Part shown: positions 16,450 through 23,922 of the stretch, piece after piece
How the letters are laid out: the number at the start of each line of letters is the position of its first letter
Numbering within the stretch: position 1 is the stretch's first letter
Source of the DNA: Thiocapsa bogorovii
Lineage (GTDB): Bacteria > Pseudomonadota > Gammaproteobacteria > Chromatiales > Chromatiaceae
DNA length: 64,000 nucleotides
Direction of reading: 5' to 3'
Assembly: GCF_021228795.1 (NCBI RefSeq)
Contig: NZ_CP089309.1
Location: 124,001 to 188,000, forward strand
Translations under genes and position numbers: made by a program
The notes under the pieces: model-generated
Database searches by the model: none
What the model was told of the DNA's origin: nothing
Seen by the model: only the letters and a program-made list of their open reading frames with translations

Positions 16450-18902
16450 CCTGGCTCCTACCGCTCGTCGCCGCGATTCCGCTTCTTGCGGCGGCCTTCT
16501 CCATGCACCGGCTGTCCTGGTGGACCCCTGCAGTGGCCGCCCTGCCGGCGCTCGCCGCTGCGCTCCTGGTGCCGATCGGGGAGTCGCTCGAACTGCCCTG
16601 GCTCCTGCTCGGCGCGCAGCTCGGTCTCGACGAGATCGGCCGGATCTTTCTGATCTTCACCTCGATCCTCTGGACCGCGGCCGGAATCCACGCCGTTGCG
16701 AGCATGCGCGGCACGGCACACGTCGAACGCTTCAACACCTTCTTCCTGCTTGCGATGGCCGGCAACCTCTGGTTGATCGTCGGGCAAGACCTGGTCAGCT
16801 TCTATGTCGGTTTCGCGCTCATGGGGCTCTCCTCCTACGGCCTGGTGATCCACGAGGGCGACCGCAGCGCCCTGAAGGCCGGCAAGGTCTATCTCGTCTT
16901 GACCCTCGGAGCGGAGCTTGCCCTATTCGCGGCATTGGTCATGATCGCCTCCACCACCGGATCGATCGTGCCGACACCGGAGGATCTGGTCGAGCTCGAC
17001 GATCTCGCAATCGCACTCCTGGTGGTCGGTCTCGCGGTCAAGGCCGGCCTAGTCCCGCTGCACGTCTGGCTTCCGCTCGCCCATCCCGCCGCGCCCATCC
17101 CGGCCAGCGCAGTGCTCAGCGGCGCGATGATCAAGGTCGCCCTACTCGGCTGGCTGAGATTCCTGCCGGTCGGCGAGATCGCATTACCGGGCTGGGGGGT
17201 GCTGTTCGTCTTTGCCGGACTGGCGACGGCCTTGTATTCCGCCCCGATCGGTATCGTTCAGTCCAACCCAAAGGTCCTGCTTGCCTACTCGAGCGTCGGC
17301 AAGATGGGGCTCATGGCGATCACCTTGGGACTCATGCTCATCGAGCCCGCGATGGCGCCAGTCGCGGCCATCGGCATGGCGCTCTACGCCGGTCATCATG
17401 CGCTGACGAAAGGCGGCCTCTTCCTCGGCGTTGGTCTTCGCAAGTCCGCCGGCGCGCAAGGGCTGGTTTTCGGAGGACTCGTGCTACTCGCCTTGTCGAT
17501 GGCCGCCGTGCCGCTCACCAGCGGCGCGGTAGCCAAATACGGGATCAAGCCGATCTTCGTCGATTCCGATTGGGCGTGGCTGCAGGTCGCGGTCGCGCTG
17601 ACCACCGCCCTCACCGCCTGGATGATGGTGCGGTTCGTCTGGATGATGTGGGGTTTGAAGCGCGTTCATGGAGCGGGTCTCGATGGGCTCCCGGATCAAC
17701 GTCCCGACGGAAACGACGAACCTCGAGCTGAACGCACCTCAAATGGATTTTTTGATCTAAACCAAGTGGCGCAATGGTTTGGCTTCGGCCTTCGGCTCGA
17801 TGCGTCCGGTGAGGGTTCGGATCATCGCGGGCGCGGTTCGACCCCGCCCCCGATACCGCGCGTCACTTGGGCGCTCCTGGGTTGGGTCCCGCTGATCGGC
17901 TTGGTAATCCTCTATCCTTTGTTTCTCGGATCACCGGGGTCCTGGCTGACCGATGTCCGGCTCATCGCATTGGCAGGCCTGCTGGCGCTTCCCGTCACCC
18001 TTCTCGCCGTGCGGCGGCCGGCGGCGCTCGCGACCCTGGTCGACAGCGTCAAACCCGGCGATCTACTCGTGCTGGTTCGCCCGCTCCTGATGAGCGCGCA
18101 GTGGACCCTGCGCTGGTCGATCCGCGGTTTTCGCAATGCCTCTGCGCCCGTGACTGCGCGACTGCATGAACGGGTGAGCGAGCTCGCCCGGCGTCCACCC
18201 TCCGATCTGGATCGCCGTCTGACCGCTTGGCCTCTGGCGGGCGGACTCTGGCTAGGCATCATGACGCTGTTGATCGTCTTCTCGCTGCTCGTGCCGACGC
18301 AGAGACCGACCTTTCCCCGAGTCGATCGCGACGAGGCGAGGCCCTTCTTGGCGCCGCCGGCGCCCTCCCCGGTATCGCCCGATGCTGCGCCGATCGAACC
18401 CGCTCCGCTGCCCCGCGTCACGGATCCGGACCCGAGCACACAGCCCAGCGCCGGGCCAACCACACGGCCGGGCACGTTCGCCCCGACCGGCGAGCCGGAG
18501 GCCATCTCGGCCGATGCGCCGAGTGAATCGGTCGACTCAGAGGCTGTAGACCTCGTCACGGCGGGGTCGCCTTCGCCGGAACCCGAGTCCGCCGAACGCC
18601 CGTGCGATCCCGAAGAGCCCTACATCTTCCGTGACGCCGCGAGCGGTCGCGAGGTTGTCTTGGCCCGATGTGTCTCCGTGGACGGCGCGCCCCGACGTGT
18701 CGATGCCCCGCCCCTCTCGAACGCTCTGGTTCTCCTGATCCAGACCCGCCTTGACGTGCTCGGCTTCGACCCCGGCGCAGCCGATGGCCTCATCGGTCCC
18801 CGTACCCGCGACGCGATCAGACGCTTCCAGACCGATCAGGGTGTTGCACCCACCGGCGCCATTACCTTCGATCTGCTCGATAGGCTGCGAGAGTCCGATT
18901 AG
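16446..18902 (+). CDS. Third NuoL/M/N-like subunit fused to a C-terminal peptidoglycan-binding domain
   Basis: An 818-residue chimera. Residues 1 to about 420 are a proton-conducting transporter domain: TM7-8 is AVKAGLVPLHVWLPLAHPAAPIPASAVLSGAMIKVAL with both lysines. The TM5 glutamate is absent: the segment reads FYVGFALMGLSSYG, with Ala124 where NuoL has Glu. After a charged loop come more helices, the last at about 600-616 (LWLGIMTLLIVFSLLVP). A proline-rich linker of about 135 residues follows, then a PG_binding_1 domain at about 755-818 (TRLDVLGFDPGAADGLIGPRTRDAIRRFQ). The domain should reach the periplasm and tether the complex to the cell wall. It ends the operon and uses an ATGA overlap with the previous gene. 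Confidence 0.85.
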   Translation: MTWLLPLVAAIPLLAAAFSMHRLSWWTPAVAALPALAAALLVPIGESLELPWLLLGAQLGLDEIGRIFLIFTSILWTAAGIHAVASMRGTAHVERFNTFFLLAMAGNLWLIVGQDLVSFYVGFALMGLSSYGLVIHEGDRSALKAGKVYLVLTLGAELALFAALVMIASTTGSIVPTPEDLVELDDLAIALLVVGLAVKAGLVPLHVWLPLAHPAAPIPASAVLSGAMIKVALLGWLRFLPVGEIALPGWGVLFVFAGLATALYSAPIGIVQSNPKVLLAYSSVGKMGLMAITLGLMLIEPAMAPVAAIGMALYAGHHALTKGGLFLGVGLRKSAGAQGLVFGGLVLLALSMAAVPLTSGAVAKYGIKPIFVDSDWAWLQVAVALTTALTAWMMVRFVWMMWGLKRVHGAGLDGLPDQRPDGNDEPRAERTSNGFFDLNQVAQWFGFGLRLDASGEGSDHRGRGSTPPPIPRVTWALLGWVPLIGLVILYPLFLGSPGSWLTDVRLIALAGLLALPVTLLAVRRPAALATLVDSVKPGDLLVLVRPLLMSAQWTLRWSIRGFRNASAPVTARLHERVSELARRPPSDLDRRLTAWPLAGGLWLGIMTLLIVFSLLVPTQRPTFPRVDRDEARPFLAPPAPSPVSPDAAPIEPAPLPRVTDPDPSTQPSAGPTTRPGTFAPTGEPEAISADAPSESVDSEAVDLVTAGSPSPEPESAERPCDPEEPYIFRDAASGREVVLARCVSVDGAPRRVDAPPLSNALVLLIQTRLDVLGFDPGAADGLIGPRTRDAIRRFQTDQGVAPTGAITFDLLDRLRESD

Positions 18903-19121
18903 CAACCGTTCGAAACCAAGGGGTCCATCGCAGATCCTCTCTCATCGCGGGGGTTGGGGAGAGGGGGAGAACGAACCGGAATCGCCAAGTTGTTCCTGTA
19001 ACGGTCACTGAGACCGAAGAGTCCGGTCTGCTGTGCGAAGCTCAGCGGCGGCATGCACAGCACACCGCCGCCGGGGCGATCGCTCCGGAGCTGCAGACGG
19101 ATCGGATCGAAGAGTAGCCGA

Positions 19122-19442
19122 TCAATCGACGTACACCACGGCATATCGTCCGCCGTAAGACTGATAGTAAGTCCCGCCGCAGCGATAGAGCGAGGTGCCG
19201 TCGATCACGACCGTGCGGCAGGCCGCCGGCAGCGTGGACACATAGACCGCCGAGCGGCGAATCGTCCGGCGCGTGGTGCGCCGAGCGACGCCGGCAACGC
19301 TCGCGGGCGTCATGGGACGACCCACGACCGCGTGCGCATCCTTGATCGCGATGCCGATCGGCAGCCAGCCATCGACGATGAGCGCGGCGGCGATGAGTCC
19401 GATCCCCATCGCAATGGAGTTGATTGGACGGCGTCTCTTCAT
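19122..19442 (-). CDS. Small secreted protein paired with DUF2092, function unknown
   Basis: A 106-residue protein with an N-terminal hydrophobic segment (about residues 10-27) that may be a signal peptide, a basic middle, and a C-terminal block RCGGTYYQSYGGRYAVVYVD seen in small proteins that accompany DUF2092 genes. Two cysteines (in LPAACRTVV and LYRCGG) could form a disulfide. Its ATG overlaps the stop of the DUF2092 gene by one base (TGATG), so the two are translationally coupled. No function can be given. Confidence 0.7.
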   Translation of the reverse strand: MKRRRPINSIAMGIGLIAAALIVDGWLPIGIAIKDAHAVVGRPMTPASVAGVARRTTRRTIRRSAVYVSTLPAACRTVVIDGTSLYRCGGTYYQSYGGRYAVVYVD

Positions 19443-20242
19443 CACGGAGCCTCCTCGATCATGAGCGCGCCCAGGTCGTCGACCGAGAGCGTTTCCAGTT
19501 GACGGGCACCCGCGGGGGCGACAAACGTGAAGCGATCGGCCGCGATCGTCGGCGCCGTATCCCAGTCGTGGAACCGAACAGTGTATTGCGGAGCGCCGGT
19601 GACCCATTTGCTGGTGATGATGTATTTCAGCGGCAGCGGTTGGTCGCCGGTACGGACCCAGATCTGCCAATCGACCTTGGCGGCCCGAAAGGCGAGATGA
19701 TGCGCCTCGGTCCCGTCCACATAGGCGGTGCCGAGATAGGCGCCCGCTGTCACGTCGGTCATCAAACCCGGATAGGGGTCGGCATAGAAGAGATCGCCCG
19801 CCGGGGCGTCGAAACCCGTCGCGACGCGCAGCTCGGTCACAGCCTGGTCGATGGTCCCGGGGGCTTCGATCTGCGCATAGATCTGGAGGCGCTTGCCCTG
19901 CAGCGTCAGGGTCTGGCCGTCGAAGACGACCTCCATATCGGCCAGGGGTCCCTGCCGATGGGCATGGAAGTGATCGGGCCGCTCGACTAAGAGGCTTGCC
20001 GAGCTGCTCAGCTGCAGCTTCTGGCCGGCCAGATCGATGATCTCGTCATCCACGTCCGCCTGCACGCTGAAGGTGGCCAGACCGCCCAGATAGCTCGACA
20101 TGGCGCGCAGGACTCGATCCGCTTCGGGATCGACGCGCTGCTCGGCCGCCGCGGCACCGCCCGCGAGCCCGAGGCTCAGAACGATCCCCGTCGCCTGGGC
20201 AAGCCCTCGAACGGTGGGTTGTCGTAAACATCGCTGGATCAA
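19442..20242 (-). CDS. DUF2092 family periplasmic protein
   Basis: A 266-residue predicted periplasmic protein of the DUF2092 family, related in fold to outer-membrane lipoprotein carriers (LolA/LppX-like). The signal peptide is about residues 10-34 (LAQATGIVLSLGLAGGAAAA). Family blocks: FSVQADVDDEIIDLAGQKLQ, VERPDHFHAHRQG, DGQTLTLQGKRLQIYA, YLGTAYVDGTEAHHLAFR and VDWQIWV. The start was placed at a TTG (20240-20242) because AGAGG lies 8 bases upstream and no ATG or GTG fits; the frame continues upstream without similarity. The function is unknown; lipid binding is only suggested by fold resemblance. Confidence 0.8.
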   Translation of the reverse strand: MIQRCLRQPTVRGLAQATGIVLSLGLAGGAAAAEQRVDPEADRVLRAMSSYLGGLATFSVQADVDDEIIDLAGQKLQLSSSASLLVERPDHFHAHRQGPLADMEVVFDGQTLTLQGKRLQIYAQIEAPGTIDQAVTELRVATGFDAPAGDLFYADPYPGLMTDVTAGAYLGTAYVDGTEAHHLAFRAAKVDWQIWVRTGDQPLPLKYIITSKWVTGAPQYTVRFHDWDTAPTIAADRFTFVAPAGARQLETLSVDDLGALMIEEAP

Positions 20243-20522
20243 TGGGTTGTCCTCTTGTGTTGATGATTCCGGAAGCGAAATGTGGAACCGCGGATGGACC
20301 GGAACAGGCTCGCGCCGGCGATCGAATCTTCCGGACCGACCGAACCTGGCTTGCCTTTCAAAAGCCCCGATCGCGCGGACGCAAGGGTATTCTCTTGCTC
20401 TCGGCTCGTCACGCGCCAATCGGCAATGTCGGCGGTCCCTTCCACCACCCTGGGCAGCGAGCGCGCCCGATTGGAGGGTGGGGAGGATCACCAGGGTGAG
20501 GGGGTGGCCGGCGCACCAGGGC

Positions 20523-20690
20523 AGACCCTGAGTGGATTCTCGAATTCGACCACCTGATCGTAGATCAGGCCCCGCTGATCCGCTCCGTCGAGCCCCGTGG
20601 AAGAAAGGGGGTAACAAGGCCATAGGGGACGGCGACGCGGATCATGTTGCGCTCCAGCATGCCGTCCAAGTCCCCGGGCGGGAAGCCTTC
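20523..20690 (-). pseudogene. Remnant of a transglycosylase/solute-binding-like gene
   Basis: The minus strand encodes GDLDGMLERNMIRVAVPYG, which strongly resembles the start of the periplasmic substrate-binding part of MltF-like lytic transglycosylases (GDLDEMLERRxIRVLVPY). After a reading-frame change near 20575 it continues as GLIYDQVVEFENPL, matching the next conserved block of the same family (RGLTYDxxxxFE). Nothing of the catalytic domain is present. It is a short, frameshifted leftover next to the phospholipase-D-like remnant and the IS1380 element. The family match is by eye only. Confidence 0.4.
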
Positions 20691-20872
20691 AAGGCGCGGA
20701 TCGCCATCACAGATCTGGCCGAAAAGACACTGGATCGGCAGGCCTACATCCGGGAGCCGGACGCGACCGGGCACGCCCCCCCCCCGAGCGTCTGGTCCGG
20801 GGAGCGGATCGCGGGGTGCGGGTCCGGGTGCTGCTCGACGACATCAACTTCCAGAGCCGGGACAGGATATAG
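20682..20872 (+). pseudogene. Remnant of a phospholipase-D-like gene (N-terminal part)
   Basis: The plus strand reads EAFKARIAITDLAEKTLDRQ then AYIREPDATGH. After a ten-C tract (20776-20785) it continues in another frame as ERLVRGADRGVRVRVLLDDI, then NFQSRD and a stop. These blocks match the N-terminal repeat of PLD-superfamily proteins (RxxxxxxAxxTLDxQxYIWxxDxTG ... AAxRGVxVRxLLDD). Both HKD catalytic motifs are missing. The frameshift lies in the C tract. The stop is not made by the adjoining IS1380 element, because it is also present in the reconstructed pre-insertion sequence, so decay came before or alongside the insertion. Confidence 0.5.
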
Positions 20873-22606
20873 CCCGAATATTTCATAAAAAAGGGCGACT
20901 CTCGTTCAACCCATTGATAAAATGGCTGTTCCGCCAAGAACGCTTCGGAAGAAGCTAAACGAGGTCGCCCATGCCCGAGTCTACCCCGGAACAGCTGCGT
21001 TTTCCCCCGGTCGCCGGTTTCACGGTCCGCGGCGACTTCGACGGCGGCGCCATGTCGTCTGACTTTGGCCCCATGATTCTGCGCGGGGTTGATCGGCAGA
21101 TCGGCCTGACCGAGCGGTTGAGCGCAGCGATCGATGATTGGCGCCATCCGTCCTACACCACCCATCCGATGCGTGAGCTGATCGCGCAACGGGTCTACCA
21201 GATCGCCTGTGCTTACGAAGACGGCAACGACGCCAATGCGCTGCGCCGTGATGCGCTGTTCAAGCTGGGGCTGGAGCGCAAGCCGCTGGATGCGACGACG
21301 GACCTGGCCAGCGGGCCGACCTTCTCGCGTTTGGAGAATGGGGTCGGCGCGCGCGACCTCTACCGCATGGCGCAGGCCTTCGTCGAGGCCTTCATCGCCA
21401 GCTACCCGAAGGCGCCGCAGGTGATCGTGCTCGATATGGACCACTCCGAAGACGCCACCCATGGCCAGCAGGAGTTCGCGTTCTACAATCATCACTACGG
21501 CAACCATTGCTACTTGCCGCTGTTTCTCTTCGAGGGCCTCTCGGGGAAGTTCATCACCGCGGTGCTGCGTCCCGGCAAGCGCCCCACCGGCGCCGAGAAC
21601 GCGATGATCCTCAAGCGCGTGCTCAAGCGGCTGCGGGCCGCGTGGCCACGCACACGCATCATCCTGCGCGGCGACGGACACTTCTCCAACCCCGAGTTGA
21701 TGGCCTTGGCGATGGCCGATCCGTTGACGGATTTCATCTTCGGCCTGGCGGGTAACCGGGCTCTCACGCCACGGGCCGAGCCGTTCTTGGCCGACGCCCG
21801 CAAGCTCCATGCGCTGCGCATCGAGAACGCCCGGCGCGCCGACGCCGACGTACCCGAGCGGACCCGCACCTACCACGAGGTTGACTACCGTGCCGGTTCC
21901 TGGCCCGGCGCGTGTCGGACCATCCTCAAAGCCGAGGTGACGGCGCGCGGCGACAACCTCCGCTTCGTCGTCACCTCCTTGGACTTGCCCAGTCCCGAGT
22001 GCGTCTACCGCGATCTGTACTGCGCGCGCGGCCAGGACGAGAACTTCATCAAAATGATCAAGAACGATCTGGCCAGCGATCGCACTTCCGACAGCACCTT
22101 CTTGGCCAATCAGATGCGCTTGTTCTTCTCCTGCGCCGCTTACGTCTTGCACCAAACGCTGCGCACCGAGGTCCTCGTCGGCACGGAACTGGCCAACGCC
22201 CAGCCTGCCACCGTGATCATCAAACTGTTCAAGCTCGCCGTGCGCGTGGTGCAGTACAAAGACCGCGTGCGCCTGCACCTGCCCTCGAGCTGTCCGGTCA
22301 AGACGCTGTTGCAGCAGGTCACCGAGAGGCTCTTCAACGCGCAGCCCGGGCGGCGCCCGCCTAGACGCACATACATCCCCGCACGGGGATTTCAGCACGC
22401 GCACGACGACTATGCCCACCTCGGGCAGGGCATCGTACGCCTGCGCGGCGACAAAACTACTCGTGCCCCGTTGATCAAGCCCGTTGCCGCTCGGTATTTC
22501 CACCATTCAACCCCCGCGGCGTCCCGGTCATCGCCCTCGGTGACGCCCAGCGCCGCGCAAATCCGCGAGGCCAGTGTCGGCTGTGTCGGTTTATGAAACA
22601 TCCGGG
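20873..22606 (+). mobile_element. IS1380-family insertion sequence, complete
   Basis: A 1734-bp element with 17-bp imperfect terminal inverted repeats: left CCCGAATATTTCATAAA (20873-20889), right the reverse complement of CCCGGATGTTTCATAAA (22590-22606), 15 of 17 matching. The target is duplicated as ATAG at 20869-20872 and 22607-22610; four bases is the usual size for IS1380. One intact transposase gene lies inside. The perfect duplication argues for a fairly recent insertion. Confidence 0.88.
20971..22596 (+). CDS. IS1380-family transposase
   Basis: A 541-residue DDE transposase. Acidic positions are visible in VLDMDHSEDATHG (first Asp), ILRGDGHFSNPEL (second Asp) and CARGQDENFIKMIKNDL (Glu), all typical of IS1380. 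The reading frame is undisturbed, so the protein could be active. The stop codon lies within the right inverted repeat. The product is longer than many IS1380 transposases (about 430-480), and its last 60 residues, rich in Ala, Ser and Pro, look like an extension. The ATG at 20971 follows GAGG at 20961-20964. Confidence 0.9.
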   Translation: MPESTPEQLRFPPVAGFTVRGDFDGGAMSSDFGPMILRGVDRQIGLTERLSAAIDDWRHPSYTTHPMRELIAQRVYQIACAYEDGNDANALRRDALFKLGLERKPLDATTDLASGPTFSRLENGVGARDLYRMAQAFVEAFIASYPKAPQVIVLDMDHSEDATHGQQEFAFYNHHYGNHCYLPLFLFEGLSGKFITAVLRPGKRPTGAENAMILKRVLKRLRAAWPRTRIILRGDGHFSNPELMALAMADPLTDFIFGLAGNRALTPRAEPFLADARKLHALRIENARRADADVPERTRTYHEVDYRAGSWPGACRTILKAEVTARGDNLRFVVTSLDLPSPECVYRDLYCARGQDENFIKMIKNDLASDRTSDSTFLANQMRLFFSCAAYVLHQTLRTEVLVGTELANAQPATVIIKLFKLAVRVVQYKDRVRLHLPSSCPVKTLLQQVTERLFNAQPGRRPPRRTYIPARGFQHAHDDYAHLGQGIVRLRGDKTTRAPLIKPVAARYFHHSTPAASRSSPSVTPSAAQIREASVGCVGL

Positions 22607-22938
22607 ATAGAAAGGTCCCGACCCGACCCGGATCTGCCGTGCGCGCCCCGTCCTGGGCGACCGTTCTGGACGCAGTGCCGTCGCTGACCGCCGAAGCAGC
22701 AATTCGGCAGACGTTCCACAAAGCGGACCTTGCGCGGCGATCTCCCGGAGACACTTTCACCCTCTCAGGCTCCAGAAATTCACGCTGGAACAACAGGCCG
22801 TTCCCAACCTGGAACAGACATGCCCTTCCGTAAAGATGCCAATCGCAGCCGGCGTCAGACCGCTGCCTGCGCGAGAGCCGAGCCCTTGTTTGGTGTCGGG
22901 CTGGCGGAGTTGGGCGCACCTGTTGTCGAGGCTATTAC
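22607..22938. other. Gene-less stretch right of IS1380
   Basis: About 330 bases between the IS1380 right end and the DUF1810 stop codon. It begins with the second ATAG copy. Short frames are present but show no recognisable protein, ribosome site or conserved codon pattern. It is probably the other flank of the decayed genes left of the element, but no continuation of the phospholipase-like frame could be followed. Confidence 0.35.
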
Positions 22939-23367
22939 CTACATAGACTTCAGTATTGAGAGCGTTAAAGCGTCCCGTTCGCCTCCATAGAATTGCTCAA
23001 GTGCACGAGAAAATGGACTATTTTCTCCTGCCACCCTTTCAAATAAGGTCATACTTGAGCGGAACTTAAGATAATCTGGATAGCCGAAGATGCGTTCTGC
23101 AGTGATGTCACGGTGCTGATTTACGATTTCTGTGCATTCGATAAGCCTTTCACCAAGAACTGGGTGTAGCAGGTAGGCCCTAGCTTCGCCTTCATTCTGG
23201 ATGGCAAAATGCTCAGACGTCGAACTGCGCCCGAGCCCCTTCACTTGCGGGAACACGTACCACATCCAATGGCCGCTTTTCTGGCCGTACTTCAACTCTT
23301 GGACGACGGCGCCTAGGTCATCCCCTTGAGCGGAGAGAAACCTCTGCAAATCATATTCTTCTGTCAT
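22939..23367 (-). CDS. DUF1810 family protein
   Basis: A 142-residue soluble protein clearly of the DUF1810 family: DLQRFLSAQ at the start, GHWMWYVFPQVKGLGRSSTS, YLLHPVLGERLIECT, and FGYPDYLKFRSSMTLFE. The catalytic or binding role is not established. The ATG at 23367 lies 7 bases after the stop of the macro-domain gene on the same strand, so the two were one transcript before the ISL3 insertion. Base composition is clearly lower in GC than the surroundings, which suggests it arrived by transfer together with the macro-domain gene. Confidence 0.88.
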   Translation of the reverse strand: MTEEYDLQRFLSAQGDDLGAVVQELKYGQKSGHWMWYVFPQVKGLGRSSTSEHFAIQNEGEARAYLLHPVLGERLIECTEIVNQHRDITAERIFGYPDYLKFRSSMTLFERVAGENSPFSRALEQFYGGERDALTLSILKSM

Positions 23368-23922
23368 GGCTGGTCTAATACCAGGAAAAAAGCCCGATGG
23401 CTGTTTTCAATACGCGCCCCGCGTCTCTTTCCGATATGGAGGGACGTTCCGCTGGTGCCAATTGGTAAACAACGATGTGGTATTCTTTTATGTGATGGCC
23501 AACTGGCTTGGATACGCCATCGCAGATCGCTAACACAAGCGCGAATAGCCCCACCTCCTTTTGTAAGCCACCGTGGCCAGTACCCATAACCGGGACGCAA
23601 ACAGAATCCATCCGATGGTCTGCCGCAACTTTTTGTATCTCACTTACCGCCTGGAAAATATGCGACATTTCGGCGCGCAAGCCCTCACCAGCACGCTTGG
23701 TCGTTACTGAAAGAAACAAAACCGGCTGCTTCGACTGAAGCGGTTCCTTGAGAAAAACACCTCGACCGATTCCGAAACTCTTCTGCTTCAGCCCAGGCTC
23801 CTTTTCCACGTCTTGAGACTCGAAGGAGACAAGCTTGGTTTGAATTAGTTGCTGAATCTCCGCTGCCTGATTCGGAAATACACTTTGAACGTAGGCTCCA
23901 AGCGCGCTTTTCGAATCAAGAT

